Counted from the stretch's first letter, positions 26,110 through 35,754 are shown. The stretch: 41,626 nt of DNA from Suilimivivens sp964458255 (GCA_964458255.1 CAYWHY010000010.1:1-41626); one strand, 5' to 3'. The notes: a model not told the origin generated them from the letters alone. Numbers and translations: made by a program.

Positions 26110-27255
26110 TTACATTAAATATTCATCCAAATCATAAACCGTATTAATTTTTCCCGATAATACACTGATAAAAGTCGGCCCCCCGCTTAACACTCTGATA
26201 GCCGTGGGTCTGGAATCATCCACTTCGGATGATTTCAAGATTGGTTTCATGGAATACAACGATTCCTTATAAGTATACGCATATTCTTCTTTCATATATT
26301 TATCTGCCAAATGCGACATATATGGCCATGCGGAATCCGGCTTATGCGGGCATAGATTACAATTTCCCAAATCAGTCCCCGTACAGGTAAATTTACCTTC
26401 TTTATCAAGTCCCTTTTGGCATCCGAAGGTAGGTACCTTATCATAGGATGTCACATGCGGTGTAAATGTTACCGATGTAAGGGAATGCAAACCTGTTTTT
26501 CCGAAAGGCATAATTGAGAAAAAGGGTCCGTCCATTACCGTAATTCCCGTTCCTTTTAACACCTCTGAAGGCTTGCAGAGAATAATCTCACAAAGTTCAT
26601 ATTTGATGCTGAAAAACTCCTTCTCTATTCCTTCGAGCTTATCTATTACCTGATTTACAGACGCATAAGTAGCATTTAGGACAAATGGTGCTTCCATACA
26701 CACATCGCCCTTAAGCCATACCTCAAACCTATCACTCTTCTTAATAATTTTATCGATTCGCGCCTCATAGAGAAAAGTAACATTCTCCCTGCCACCTAAT
26801 TCTTCTTCGTAATATTTTTGCAGGATTTTAGCATCATAGGTATATTCCTCTGTCATAAAGGCACCGTCACACATGCCCGGTTTAAAATACTTAGAAACCG
26901 CCACCTCATCACAGCGTATTTCCGCCGCCTTACAAAAATCCATAAACTGCTGTGCATTCGTCCATGAAAACTTGTCCGATGTTGCATAAACCTGATCAAA
27001 TTTGTCATGAATACAAAAACCGAAATCCTCCACAAACCGCTTAAAATATCCTGCCGATTTCACCGCTGTGGTAAGACTTCTGGGATAGTGATAGCCCATG
27101 TGCACTCTGGCCTGATTGATATAAGTTGCCCTATCAAAGGGTGCCTTGTCATATTCCAGCACCAGCACTTTTTCTCCTCTGTCACTGCAGAATTTGGCGG
27201 CATACAAGCCGTATAATCCCGCACCTATAATAATTTTATCATAATTTTTGTCCAT
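26110..27255 (-). CDS. FAD-dependent oxidoreductase (DAO-like) with four-cysteine insert
   Basis: 381 residues. The Rossmann start KIIIGAGLYGLYAAKF (8-23) with an acidic strand end (LVLEYDKAP) shows FAD binding, and the C-terminal SGGPTFISVLSGK fits the DAO-like fold. An insert has four cysteines, FGCQKG, then TCTGTDLGNCNLCPH, in a CxnCx7CxxC arrangement that could hold a metal or iron-sulfur cluster. It is second in the operon, 20 bases after a GT-C gene and 26 before a GT2. Oxidation of a sugar or a lipid-linked precursor is a guess from the neighbours. Confidence 0.72.
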   Translation of the reverse strand: MDKNYDKIIIGAGLYGLYAAKFCSDRGEKVLVLEYDKAPFDRATYINQARVHMGYHYPRSLTTAVKSAGYFKRFVEDFGFCIHDKFDQVYATSDKFSWTNAQQFMDFCKAAEIRCDEVAVSKYFKPGMCDGAFMTEEYTYDAKILQKYYEEELGGRENVTFLYEARIDKIIKKSDRFEVWLKGDVCMEAPFVLNATYASVNQVIDKLEGIEKEFFSIKYELCEIILCKPSEVLKGTGITVMDGPFFSIMPFGKTGLHSLTSVTFTPHVTSYDKVPTFGCQKGLDKEGKFTCTGTDLGNCNLCPHKPDSAWPYMSHLADKYMKEEYAYTYKESLYSMKPILKSSEVDDSRPTAIRVLSGGPTFISVLSGKINTVYDLDEYLM

Positions 27256-27275
27256 AAATTTGCTCCTGCATTTTA

Positions 27276-28808
27276 TTAGGGAATCGATATTTTATAAAGA
27301 CTGTATTCCTCTCCTCTTGCTGTTTTTTCCTGCGTCCTATAACAAAGCTCCCAATTCACCTTTTCCTCATCCGTTATCTCTTCTACATAATTGGTCGGAC
27401 TTACCAGCAAATAAAAATTTTCTTTCCCCGGAAAAGCATTTTTCACCCAACTGAGAAGTTCTTTATAAGTGACACCCGTTCTCTCATCTTCCGTATAATT
27501 TGCATAAGTCTTTGTTTCCCTGTTTCCCGCAAAATAAAACTTGTAATCACGCCCTAAATAAGCCTGTACTGTGGATGCCTCCACTACATCCGTCATGACA
27601 ATAATTTCGTCCGTGGCCATATTGCTCTCTATAAATTCTGCAACATGCACCCCGTCCGAATACAAACCGTTAAGCGCATTCAAAAGACTTGAGCCTTCCT
27701 CCGGTGAATTCCAGCGAATAAACATGGTAATGCTAAGTGCAACCAGCAAAAGCTCCGCAAACGCACGACCAATAACTGCCACGTACACTTTGAACTTTCC
27801 CGTGCTCGCCTGTGACTGCATTTCTGTCTGCAGATCCCCGCTTCTGTATCCCAGCCAGAAACACCAAATCAAAGTAAAACAAAGTGCAATATAATGCCAA
27901 ATGTGTAACTGATACACCAATATACTGAAAACCACTTCAAACAAAAATGCACCTGCCATAACCACTACAGGCCATACATTTTTTATTTTAAGAGAAAGCA
28001 GGACTCCTGCTATCAAAAACAGTAATATCAGGAATAAACAAAAAGTTTCTCCCCTCCCTGTCATTCTTGTCAGTATATGATAAGAAAAACTTTTCATTTC
28101 ACTTACCATTTCGCCAAGTCCCAAATCCCGCATCCGGTATTCCGGGCTGTCCGACACCTGTGAAAATTGTAATATCCATAAACCTAAGCTTGCAAGCGGA
28201 ATCCAAAGACCTTTTGCTCCTGCAAAAAGCGGCTTAGTGTCATTTTCTTTGATACTTTTATGCACGCACTCCCAAAGCCACATACAGGAAATTAACCCTG
28301 CCGCAGCCAGTGCAATTGTGTCTGCCTGCACCAATAATCCCAAAAGCAGGCCATACAAAATACTTTTTTCATTTCGTTTCGGATAACAATATGCCAATAA
28401 TATTAATAATAAAGCTATCAGGCAGTAATTTCTGGCAATTACTGAATAATAATAAGAGAATATGGGACTAAACAGACACGCCGCTTTTGTTACCGGATGA
28501 AACGGTGCACGATACACAAACAGACCTGCTGCCGGTGCCATTATCAAAAAGCTAAGTACACTGAGCGTAAAAAAAGGGAACCCCGTTTTTGCAAAAGGCA
28601 TTACCATAAAATACCACAAACACGGATGCCCCTGATATTTGATTTCACGCAGTAACTGAAAAGGCGTCATATCTCTTGCAATCAGCCAGACATTGGCCTC
28701 ATCTCTCCAAAGTTCGTGTCCTGCAAGCAAAATTCCGTTGAAAATAAGATATGCCGCAAACAAAACCGTCGCTATAATAAATTTCTTCTTTTCTCCTATC
28801 TTTTTCAT
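27276..28808 (-). CDS. GT-C-like polytopic membrane protein, first gene of long operon
   Basis: 510 residues and about eleven helices, with a soluble C-terminal domain. The first loop has LWRDEANVWLIARDMTP and the second YQGHPCLWYFMV, typical of GT39-type enzymes: the acidic DE near the first helix is the likely catalytic base. The soluble tail contains AEFIESNMATDEIIVMTD. It starts the operon from the promoter at 28868-28840. It should transfer a sugar from a polyprenyl carrier on the outer face of the membrane. The substrate is not known. Confidence 0.72.
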   Translation of the reverse strand: MKKIGEKKKFIIATVLFAAYLIFNGILLAGHELWRDEANVWLIARDMTPFQLLREIKYQGHPCLWYFMVMPFAKTGFPFFTLSVLSFLIMAPAAGLFVYRAPFHPVTKAACLFSPIFSYYYSVIARNYCLIALLLILLAYCYPKRNEKSILYGLLLGLLVQADTIALAAAGLISCMWLWECVHKSIKENDTKPLFAGAKGLWIPLASLGLWILQFSQVSDSPEYRMRDLGLGEMVSEMKSFSYHILTRMTGRGETFCLFLILLFLIAGVLLSLKIKNVWPVVVMAGAFLFEVVFSILVYQLHIWHYIALCFTLIWCFWLGYRSGDLQTEMQSQASTGKFKVYVAVIGRAFAELLLVALSITMFIRWNSPEEGSSLLNALNGLYSDGVHVAEFIESNMATDEIIVMTDVVEASTVQAYLGRDYKFYFAGNRETKTYANYTEDERTGVTYKELLSWVKNAFPGKENFYLLVSPTNYVEEITDEEKVNWELCYRTQEKTARGEEYSLYKISIP

Positions 28809-28839
28809 CCGGAATCCACCTTTTTACCCATTCCCATAA

Positions 28840-28868
28840 ATGGTATCACGATATGGAATATTGGTCAA
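28840..28868 (-). promoter_or_regulatory. Extended -10 promoter of the long glycan operon
   Basis: On the minus strand TTGACC (28868-28863), a 17-base spacer ending in TGA, then TACCAT (28845-28840). The -35 matches five of six, the -10 four of six, and the TG extension supports it. It would start the transcript about 25 bases before the ATG at 28808. Confidence 0.65.
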
Positions 28869-28877
28869 GAAAACGCC

Positions 28878-28906
28878 TTGAAAAAGCTACAACAAACAAC
28901 TATACT
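28878..28906 (+). promoter_or_regulatory. Promoter of the divergent GT-C/CotH pair
   Basis: TTGAAA (28878-28883), 17 bases, TATACT (28901-28906): five of six matches in each. Its -35 lies only nine bases from the -35 of the minus-strand promoter, so both operons share one regulatory point. Confidence 0.7.
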
Positions 28907-28968
28907 GTCTATATACGGTGTTATCTTCTCAAACACCGTCAAGTGCCCCGAAAGGAAACAAATTTTTC

Positions 28969-30516
28969 ATGAAGCAAGCTAACAAAAAAGAATTTTATAT
29001 TCATTTACTTTCTTTCATATATATGATTGCCTTTTTCGTACCGGTTACAGCCAATACACTTTTTTCTTTATTCCAAACCACTTATATGGAATTATATCTG
29101 GATACGGAAAAGCCTCTTTACAAAGCAGATTCGCCGATTTTATTACTCATTTTAACAGTTGTATTCATCGGACTTTGTATCCTGTTGTTCCGAAAAAAAG
29201 AAATGACACCAAAATTCTGCCATCTGTTAGAAAAAATATCCTTAATCTGGACTGTTGTTCTATGCCTTTTTATTATCTTCCTTTTTCGTGTCAGGGTAGC
29301 CTGCGACAGTGCTTCTTTAAGCGACCTTGCCATTGCTTTTTTAAACGGAGACTATTCTTCTTTTTCAGGCGATAACTATTTGGCGCATTACCCCCATCAG
29401 CTTGGCATGATTGCTTTTCTGCAAATCATATACTACCTATTCGGTGTTGAAAATTTTATTGTGTTACAGCTTTTAAATGTTGTAGCTGTTTTTTCCGTTG
29501 TTTTCTTTTTCCATCGTATCACGGAAGAATTATTTCACAATCTGCAAATTCAGGCTTTACTTTCCGTTCTTTGTATGGGAATGTTTCCTTTGTTTCTCTA
29601 TTCTACGTTTATCTACGGAGACATACCGGGGCTTGGCTTTGTTGTTCCAGCTATTTATCTGGTCATCCGTTATTTAAATACTTCACACAAAAAGCTGCTT
29701 ATTCCCGCTTTTCTATGCATGACCTTTGCCGTTGTATTCAAATCCAACAACTCCGTTATTTTAGTTGCCGTTATTCTTTTGCTCATTTTGAAAATGTTCC
29801 AAGACAAAGACTTCTTTGCATTTGTTTTTGCCGTAATTTTATTTTTGGGACCCACCCTTATGAATGCCGGCATTGATGCTTATTACGCAGATGCAGCAGG
29901 ACTTAATAAGATTCCGAATGGTGTACCCAAAATTGCATGGGTGGCAATGGGGCTTCAGGAAAATGAATACATTGAAAACGGCTGGTATAACGGTTATAAC
30001 TGGTCCGTTTATACTAAACATGCTTTTGATGCAGAAAAAACCACGCACGAATGCATGGAATCCATCAAAGAATCCATCAATTCCTTCTTATCAGCTCCGA
30101 AATCCGGACTTCATTTCTTTTATAAGAAGTTTATTTCTCAGTGGAACGATCCCGGTTATCAGGCACAGATTACCAATGAATGGTACAGCCGCCACAGAGA
30201 TGACCACTCAGACTTAGCCCTTTATCTGATTTACGGCGACGGAAGACTCCTATTAGAAGAATTTATGAATATCTATCACTTCCTGGTGCTCCTTGGAAGC
30301 AGTATATTTGCCTTTTGCAGTCTTCGAGAGAAACAATTGTCTGTCACGCTGCTGCCGCTTTGTGTGTTTGGCGGATATGTCTTCCATCTGATTTGGGAAG
30401 CCGGTGGCAGATATGGTCTCGGATACTTTGTACTGTGCGTGCCTATGGCGGCTTGGGGAATTTGGAAATTAACACAAAACACAGAAAAATATTTCATATC
30501 CGGGAGCAAACAATGA
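28969..30516 (+). CDS. GT-C-like polytopic membrane protein (divergent unit)
   Basis: 515 residues from ATG 28969 with AAAGGAAA upstream; an in-frame GTG at 28918 lies too close to the promoter start point to be likely. About twelve helices. The loop order CDSASLSDLAIAFLNGDY, LAHYPHQLGMIAF, YGDIPGLGF, and later GWYNGYNWSVY, matches the family of the gene at 11739, so the two are paralogues. Its stop overlaps the start of the third CotH gene (ATGA), so both are translated together. It probably supplies the glycan the kinase acts on; that is inferred. Confidence 0.68.
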   Translation: MKQANKKEFYIHLLSFIYMIAFFVPVTANTLFSLFQTTYMELYLDTEKPLYKADSPILLLILTVVFIGLCILLFRKKEMTPKFCHLLEKISLIWTVVLCLFIIFLFRVRVACDSASLSDLAIAFLNGDYSSFSGDNYLAHYPHQLGMIAFLQIIYYLFGVENFIVLQLLNVVAVFSVVFFFHRITEELFHNLQIQALLSVLCMGMFPLFLYSTFIYGDIPGLGFVVPAIYLVIRYLNTSHKKLLIPAFLCMTFAVVFKSNNSVILVAVILLLILKMFQDKDFFAFVFAVILFLGPTLMNAGIDAYYADAAGLNKIPNGVPKIAWVAMGLQENEYIENGWYNGYNWSVYTKHAFDAEKTTHECMESIKESINSFLSAPKSGLHFFYKKFISQWNDPGYQAQITNEWYSRHRDDHSDLALYLIYGDGRLLLEEFMNIYHFLVLLGSSIFAFCSLREKQLSVTLLPLCVFGGYVFHLIWEAGGRYGLGYFVLCVPMAAWGIWKLTQNTEKYFISGSKQ

Positions 30517-32351
30517 AAAGAAAGTCTACCTTATTTATTTTATTTAACATCCTGTTTTTATTGGGGTTCACCTTCCTGACATCCCCTTATAAGCAGGTGC
30601 AATTTAGTTACCATGAGTCAGTTTTATCTTTACACCTGCAAGATACCGACGCGCAAATACTGCTCTGGTTTGATGAAGAAAATTCCGGAAACTATTACTT
30701 TTTTCTTCCATCGGCCGTAATGAGTCAAAGTATCTATTTTGACGAACTTTCTGTACCGCTCAAAATTAATAATATTCTTTATGACGAAAACGACGTTTTT
30801 ACATGGGAGCCTGATGTCAGCTATCAAATTTCCCTCCCTGATATGCCGGCAACAGCCATGAATGTTATTTTTGTCAAATCCGAAAATTTACCATCCCTGT
30901 TTCTCAGTACACAAAGCGGTGATATGAATCTCATTCATTCTGACAAAGCATATTCTGAGCCCGGACAGCTTTGTATTTTAAATGATGACGGAAAGCAGGC
31001 ATATGAAGGTAAACTTTCCGGTATTTCCGGACGGGGAAACTCTACCTGGAATTATGACAAAAAGCCTTACTCTTTCCGTTTAGAATCTGCCTGTTCCTTA
31101 TGCGGACTGGAGTCGGGCAAAAAATGGTGTTTGCTTCCTGTTGTACGTGAAGCCAGTCGAATGAACTCAAAAATTGCATATGATCTGGCAAATGAACTTG
31201 ATTTAGCATACAGTCCGGATTCCACCTGGATTGATTTATATCTGAACGGTGAATATGCCGGAAACTATTTACTGACGGAAAGTGTCAACATCGGAACCGG
31301 AAGGGTAGAGATTAATGATTTATCAGCACTGAACAAAGCTATCCTTAATCAGTCCTCTCTTCCACCCACTTACCGGGAAGAGTCCCGCAAAGGATATGAA
31401 TATGAAACCGGAACTGTAGACGGAGGATATTTAATTGAAAAAGATTGGGACAACTACTATGAAGAGTCAGATGCCGGATTCCTTACCGATTCAGGACATT
31501 GTTTTACCGTATCCGAACCGGCTTATGCTTCCAGACAGCAAATAGATTATATTGCCGACTACGTTCAACAGGTGGAAGACAAAATCATGACAAATGCTGA
31601 CGACATTTGGGATTACGTAGATATTGATTCCTTTGTTAATAAATTTCTGGTAGATGAAATATCCATGAATTCTGATGCCAATCGTACCAGCATGTATTTT
31701 TACAAGGAAAAAAATGATTCCCATTTGTATGCCGGTCCTGTCTGGGATTATGATAATTCCTTCGGTGCTTACAATCCCGACGTTTTACAGGGCTATTATA
31801 TTAATTATGAAAATACTACAATAGGGCAAAGAGAATTAGACTGGTACACTTATTTATACGAAAATGAAGCCTTTGTAAACAGGTGCCGTCAACGCTTCGC
31901 AGGTACCCTCCCCTATTTTCAATGGTTAATCAATGAGGGCATTGATGACTACGCTTCCTATCTCGATGCTTCTTATTCCATGGACCGGATCCGTTGGTAC
32001 AAGCTAAGAACCGATACACCCGGTCATTATCGTGAGTTTGAAAACAATGTGCGCTATTTAAAATACTTCCTGTCAATGCGTATCCGCTATTTATGCGGAA
32101 AATGGGATGTTACCTGTACAGACCTTGCTGTTGACGTTTCAGAAACATACCACACGGTAACTTTCATCAATAACGGACAGATTGTCAAAAAGCAGCAGGT
32201 AAAAGATGGTGATATATTATGGGAACTACCCGAATTGGACGAGGAGCAATATAACGGATGGTATTCTTCCCGAAACTACAACAAATATTTTCCCTACTTA
32301 CCCATTTATGAGGACGAATCATTCTCTGCCGAGCGAATGGATGAAGACTAA
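30513..32351 (+). CDS. CotH-like kinase with C-terminal surface repeat, third copy
   Basis: 612 residues from ATG 30513 (GGGAG at 30502). A signal anchor (about 5-23), a beta-rich N-terminal domain and the kinase fold follow: ISGRGNSTWNYDKKPYSFRL (171-190), DLYLNGEYAGNYLLTESV (241-258), Asp388 in NSDANRTSMYFY, and AGPVWDYDNSFG (407-418). This copy keeps every signature residue I expect of CotH. The C-terminus (TVTFINNGQIVKKQQVKDGD, ending near GWY) looks like a Listeria-Bacteroides repeat. It lacks a VTC and a DUF4956 partner next to it, and may use those of the divergent operon. The target is unknown. Confidence 0.87.
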   Translation: MKRKSTLFILFNILFLLGFTFLTSPYKQVQFSYHESVLSLHLQDTDAQILLWFDEENSGNYYFFLPSAVMSQSIYFDELSVPLKINNILYDENDVFTWEPDVSYQISLPDMPATAMNVIFVKSENLPSLFLSTQSGDMNLIHSDKAYSEPGQLCILNDDGKQAYEGKLSGISGRGNSTWNYDKKPYSFRLESACSLCGLESGKKWCLLPVVREASRMNSKIAYDLANELDLAYSPDSTWIDLYLNGEYAGNYLLTESVNIGTGRVEINDLSALNKAILNQSSLPPTYREESRKGYEYETGTVDGGYLIEKDWDNYYEESDAGFLTDSGHCFTVSEPAYASRQQIDYIADYVQQVEDKIMTNADDIWDYVDIDSFVNKFLVDEISMNSDANRTSMYFYKEKNDSHLYAGPVWDYDNSFGAYNPDVLQGYYINYENTTIGQRELDWYTYLYENEAFVNRCRQRFAGTLPYFQWLINEGIDDYASYLDASYSMDRIRWYKLRTDTPGHYREFENNVRYLKYFLSMRIRYLCGKWDVTCTDLAVDVSETYHTVTFINNGQIVKKQQVKDGDILWELPELDEEQYNGWYSSRNYNKYFPYLPIYEDESFSAERMDED

Positions 32352-32385
32352 AAAAGGGTGTGACACGATTGTGAAACACCCTTTC
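32349..32385. terminator. Terminator between convergent CotH and lipoprotein genes
   Basis: AAAGGGTGT (32353-32361) pairs with ACACCCTTT (32376-32384). Read on the minus strand it is followed by six T residues, so it best serves the lipoprotein gene; the plus-strand T run is short. Confidence 0.7.
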
Positions 32386-32403
32386 CTGCTGCTTTTGACT
32401 ATC

Positions 32404-33450
32404 TTAATTATTTTTGGTTTCTTCTATCTTAAGAATCATTTGAGCTAAGGCATCTGCGTAAAGTTGTCTGCCTTCTGCTGTCAAATGAATGCCGTCTTCC
32501 AAATAATCTTCAGCAGTATATCCGTCAATGCCTAAATCCAAATATGCATCAAAAAACACTGCTCCCTGTTCTTTGGCAACATACTGGCAGATTCCCGCAT
32601 AATCTGCCAAAGTACCATATCCGTTGTGTAAGCTATTACCATCACCAATAAAAGCACCGTCTCCGTTAAAAAATTGAGCATAATTGGGGCAGCACAAAAT
32701 GATGGTTGCGTCATTTGCCAGCTCTAGCAGATTAGAAACTGCATAACGCAGGGCACCGGAATAAGAGTATAAATTAAACATAGTTTCTTCCGCACTAATC
32801 GGTGCCGCACTCAAAAAATCATTCATTCCGTATTCAACAACAAAATAATCCGTATTTGACCAATCAACGTCCGTTTTATCCATCAGCTTCTTCGCTCTGG
32901 TTCCCTCAAAGGAATCTGTGGGTATCTTTCCGCGAAGCACCTCTACGACACTAAGCAGACTTTGTGTTGTCCATTGCTCACGATCCGGTGACTCATCATA
33001 TTGCAAAGATGCTCTGGTTCCCCCAATAGCCAGATTATACATATCCGCATCACACTGTATCGCTGTCAAATAAGGAATTCCGGTACCATCACGACTGCTG
33101 TCAAAAATGCTGTCCCCAAGAAAAACTATCTGCAGAGCATTTCCTTCTTCTACATTATCTTCCTCGTCCATTACCTGCTCATCCTCCGGCAACACCACAT
33201 CAGCCAGTTGCTCGGGCAATTCCATTTTTTGCTGCGGCCTTGGTTCCTGTTTGATTTCAGAGGACGGCTCTGCCTTCTCTGTGGGCTGCGGTATTTTTAA
33301 CACTTCGCCCGTCTCCGTAAGCACGATATTATCTGATGATACATTGTCATCTTCCGGTTCTTCCACAGCCGTTTGAGCACATCCTGCCATCATAATTAGC
33401 ATCATTAGTGATATCAATAAAATACTTATACTTTTCTTTATTTTTTTCAT
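32404..33450 (-). CDS. GDSL/SGNH hydrolase lipoprotein
   Basis: 348 residues from ATG 33450, chosen for AGGAG 8 bases upstream; it begins with MKKIKKS and a signal peptide. The lipobox MAGC gives a lipid-anchored Cys24. A linker rich in Glu and Pro (residues 30-100) precedes an intact SGNH domain: IVFLGDSIFDSS (Ser114), VEYGMNDFL (Asn210) and DGIHLTAEG. This is a surface-tethered esterase, likely to remove acetyl or acyl groups from a glycan, opposing the acylation enzymes of the locus. The natural ester is unknown. It is transcribed alone. Confidence 0.88.
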   Translation of the reverse strand: MKKIKKSISILLISLMMLIMMAGCAQTAVEEPEDDNVSSDNIVLTETGEVLKIPQPTEKAEPSSEIKQEPRPQQKMELPEQLADVVLPEDEQVMDEEDNVEEGNALQIVFLGDSIFDSSRDGTGIPYLTAIQCDADMYNLAIGGTRASLQYDESPDREQWTTQSLLSVVEVLRGKIPTDSFEGTRAKKLMDKTDVDWSNTDYFVVEYGMNDFLSAAPISAEETMFNLYSYSGALRYAVSNLLELANDATIILCCPNYAQFFNGDGAFIGDGNSLHNGYGTLADYAGICQYVAKEQGAVFFDAYLDLGIDGYTAEDYLEDGIHLTAEGRQLYADALAQMILKIEETKNN

Positions 33451-33649
33451 AGTCTGGCTCCTCTTCATATTTTCAAAGCAGCGTTTCCCTGTTGTCCTTT
33501 GTATAAGCATACCACATTTTTTCAAAAAAATAGATGTTTCTCCTCTTTTTTAAGGATTCTTTCGTCAACCTTAATGAAATCTTAAGAAAGAATATACACT
33601 ATACTCAGTATCATTCTATTCCTTTTAATTATTTTTAGAACTAATCCTT

Positions 33650-34651
33650 TTATCTTTCCCAACCATAATACTCTACAAACCACTCTGCAAATCTCGAAAG
33701 TCCCTCTTCAATCGTTGTGGCCGGTTTGAACTCATAGTCCTTCATTAATTCGCTGACATCCGCATACGTTTCATACACATCACCGGGCTGCATAGGCAAA
33801 AATTCCTTCTTTGCCTCCCTGCCGAGACATTTTTCCAATGTAGCAATATAATCCATCAGTTTTTCCGGCCTGTTATTTCCTATATTGTAAATCTTGTACG
33901 CAGCACCGTTTTCATCTTCTTTAGGCGGATTGCAAAGAATATTTTGAATACCGGTTACGATATCGTCAATATAAGTAAAATCACGTCTCATATCGCCGTT
34001 ATTATATATCTGAATGGGCTCTCCTGCCATAATTTTCTTGGCAAATTTAAAATATGCCATATCCGGTCTTCCCATAGGTCCATAAACCGTAAAGAAACGA
34101 AGCCCGGTAAGCGGAATCCCGTAAAGCTTGCTGTAAGAGTATGCCATAAGTTCATTCGATTTTTTAGTTGCCGCATAAAGGCTTACCGGCTTATCCACCT
34201 TATCCTCCGTGGAAAAAGGCACCTTTTTATTTCCGCCATAAACAGAGCTGGAGGAAGCATATACCAAATGCTCTACGGGATAATACCGACAGGCTTCCAA
34301 TATATTAAAAAATCCCACCAGATTGGATTGAATATAAGCATCCGGATGATCAATGCTGTAACGCACACCTGCCTGGGCTGCCAAATTTACTGCCACCTGT
34401 GGTTTATGCTCTTCAAAAATCTTAAACATTACTTCTTTATCAGCAATATCCGCTTTTATAAACCGGTACTTTGGAAACTCTTTTAATATGGCAAGTCTGT
34501 TTTCTTTTAACGACACTTCATAGTAATCATTCATATTATCAATGCCGATTACCGTTGCTCCTTTCTCAAGAAGGGTCTTGGATAAATAAAATCCGATGAA
34601 ACCGGAGGCACCGGTCACAAGATATGTTTTAGTACTGTCAAGTGTATTCAT
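33650..34651 (-). CDS. NAD-dependent sugar epimerase, UDP-glucuronate 4-epimerase-like
   Basis: 333 residues from ATG 34651, with GAGGA 8 bases upstream; a longer frame to 34771 overlaps the GT2 gene and is rejected. The short-chain dehydrogenase fold shows TYLVTGASGFIGFYLSK (NAD binding), YASSSSVYGG and Tyr159-Lys163 in SLYAATKKSN. AAQAGVRYSIDHPDAY and RPDMAYFKFA are typical of UDP-glucuronate 4-epimerases, which make UDP-galacturonate. It follows the GtrB-like gene by 40 bases. The substrate call rests on motif resemblance. Confidence 0.85.
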   Translation of the reverse strand: MNTLDSTKTYLVTGASGFIGFYLSKTLLEKGATVIGIDNMNDYYEVSLKENRLAILKEFPKYRFIKADIADKEVMFKIFEEHKPQVAVNLAAQAGVRYSIDHPDAYIQSNLVGFFNILEACRYYPVEHLVYASSSSVYGGNKKVPFSTEDKVDKPVSLYAATKKSNELMAYSYSKLYGIPLTGLRFFTVYGPMGRPDMAYFKFAKKIMAGEPIQIYNNGDMRRDFTYIDDIVTGIQNILCNPPKEDENGAAYKIYNIGNNRPEKLMDYIATLEKCLGREAKKEFLPMQPGDVYETYADVSELMKDYEFKPATTIEEGLSRFAEWFVEYYGWER

Positions 34652-34691
34652 TATCTTATCCTCATTAAATTCGATTTTTGTAAAAATGCGG

Positions 34692-35627
34692 TCAATACCC
34701 ACACCTTTTACTGATAATATATCTCGGTCTTCCCTTAATTTCGTCATAAATTCTTGAAATGTAATGCCCAATAATTCCCAGACTGATCATCAACACGCTT
34801 CCAATAATCAGCTGAAGCAAAATCACAGTCGTAAATCCTTCCAATGCTGTCCCCGTAAAATAACGATACAGGGAATGAATCGCAAATATGAGTGAAAACA
34901 AAAGTAACATCCATCCCATCAGGCTCACGAACTGCATGGGAGCACCGGAAAAAGAGGTAATATTCTTAACCGCATACTTCACCAGACTCCATACAGACCA
35001 TTTAGAGGTACCAACCGTCCGCTCCTGCACTTCAAAAGGAACAGAAATCGTTTCAAATCCAATCCATGAAGATAATGCCCGGAAAAAAGGAACCCGTTCC
35101 GGCATAAGCAGCAATGCGTCTATGGCACGCCTGTCCAAAAGCTTAAAATCTGAAGCATTTGCCATATCCATACCTGTGATTTTGCTTATAATACGATAAA
35201 AGCTGTTGGCACTTAACGTATAAAGGCGGTTTTCTTTCCCACGGGTGCTTTTCACGCCTTCCACGACCTCATAGCCCTGTTCCCACAAACGATACATTTC
35301 CACAATAGTGGCAGGAGGATGTTGCAAATCACAATCCATAATGACGGCACAGGCACCGGAAGCATTTTCCAATCCCGCAAAAATAGCAGATTCCTTACCA
35401 AAATTTCTTGAAAAAGAAATGCCGCGAATTTCATGATGTTGCCCGGAAAGCTCTACAATATTATGGTAAGTCAAATCTCCGGAGCCATCATCTACAAATA
35501 ATACTTCAAAAGGAATGCTTGCACCATCTAAAATTTCTTTCACTGTTTCAAAGGTTTTTGTAATCATATCCTGCTCATTAAAAGAAGGAATAATGACTGA
35601 GAGCAATTTATCATTTTGCATATCCAT
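34692..35627 (-). CDS. GtrB-like polyprenyl-phosphate glycosyltransferase (GT2)
   Basis: 311 residues. GT-A domain: LLSVIIPSFNEQDMITKTFE, VLFVDDGSGDLTY, FSRNFGKESAIFAGL and VIMDCDLQHPP with the DxD-like motif. Two C-terminal helices (FVSLMGWMLLLFSLIFAIHS and TVILLQLIIGSVLMISLGII) follow, as in bactoprenol glucosyltransferases and DPM1-type enzymes. It transfers a sugar to undecaprenyl phosphate at the inner face, feeding the GT-C proteins. Pairing with the uronate epimerase suggests the two form one unit. Confidence 0.9.
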   Translation of the reverse strand: MDMQNDKLLSVIIPSFNEQDMITKTFETVKEILDGASIPFEVLFVDDGSGDLTYHNIVELSGQHHEIRGISFSRNFGKESAIFAGLENASGACAVIMDCDLQHPPATIVEMYRLWEQGYEVVEGVKSTRGKENRLYTLSANSFYRIISKITGMDMANASDFKLLDRRAIDALLLMPERVPFFRALSSWIGFETISVPFEVQERTVGTSKWSVWSLVKYAVKNITSFSGAPMQFVSLMGWMLLLFSLIFAIHSLYRYFTGTALEGFTTVILLQLIIGSVLMISLGIIGHYISRIYDEIKGRPRYIISKRCGY

Positions 35628-35726
35628 ATCCGCACCTTCCCTTCAAACTACAGTCTAATACATAGTATATATGAGAAAAATTTGTTTGGCAATATTTTTA
35701 CCAATGCATAAAGATAAAATGGGTAC

Positions 35727-35754
35727 AAAAAAAGCGGTATGTACCGCTTTTTTT
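35727..35754. terminator. Terminator after the LytTR gene
   Basis: AAAAAGCGGTA pairs with TACCGCTTTTT (35729-35752) with A and T runs on the two sides. It insulates the regulator ending at 35796 from the GT2 operon beginning at 35627. Confidence 0.88.

Noticed and set aside
30315..30512. Long N-terminal extension of the third CotH
   Set aside because: It overlaps the GT-C gene in another frame; ATG 30513 has a binding site, an ATGA overlap and a signal anchor.
33580..33605. TTAAG repeats before the lipoprotein gene as a PhoB-like box
   Set aside because: Only short partial matches in an AT-rich spacer; spacing does not fit a known box.
34652..34771. Extension of the epimerase into the GT2 gene
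   Set aside because: The NAD-binding motif follows 34651 closely, and GAGGA marks that start.
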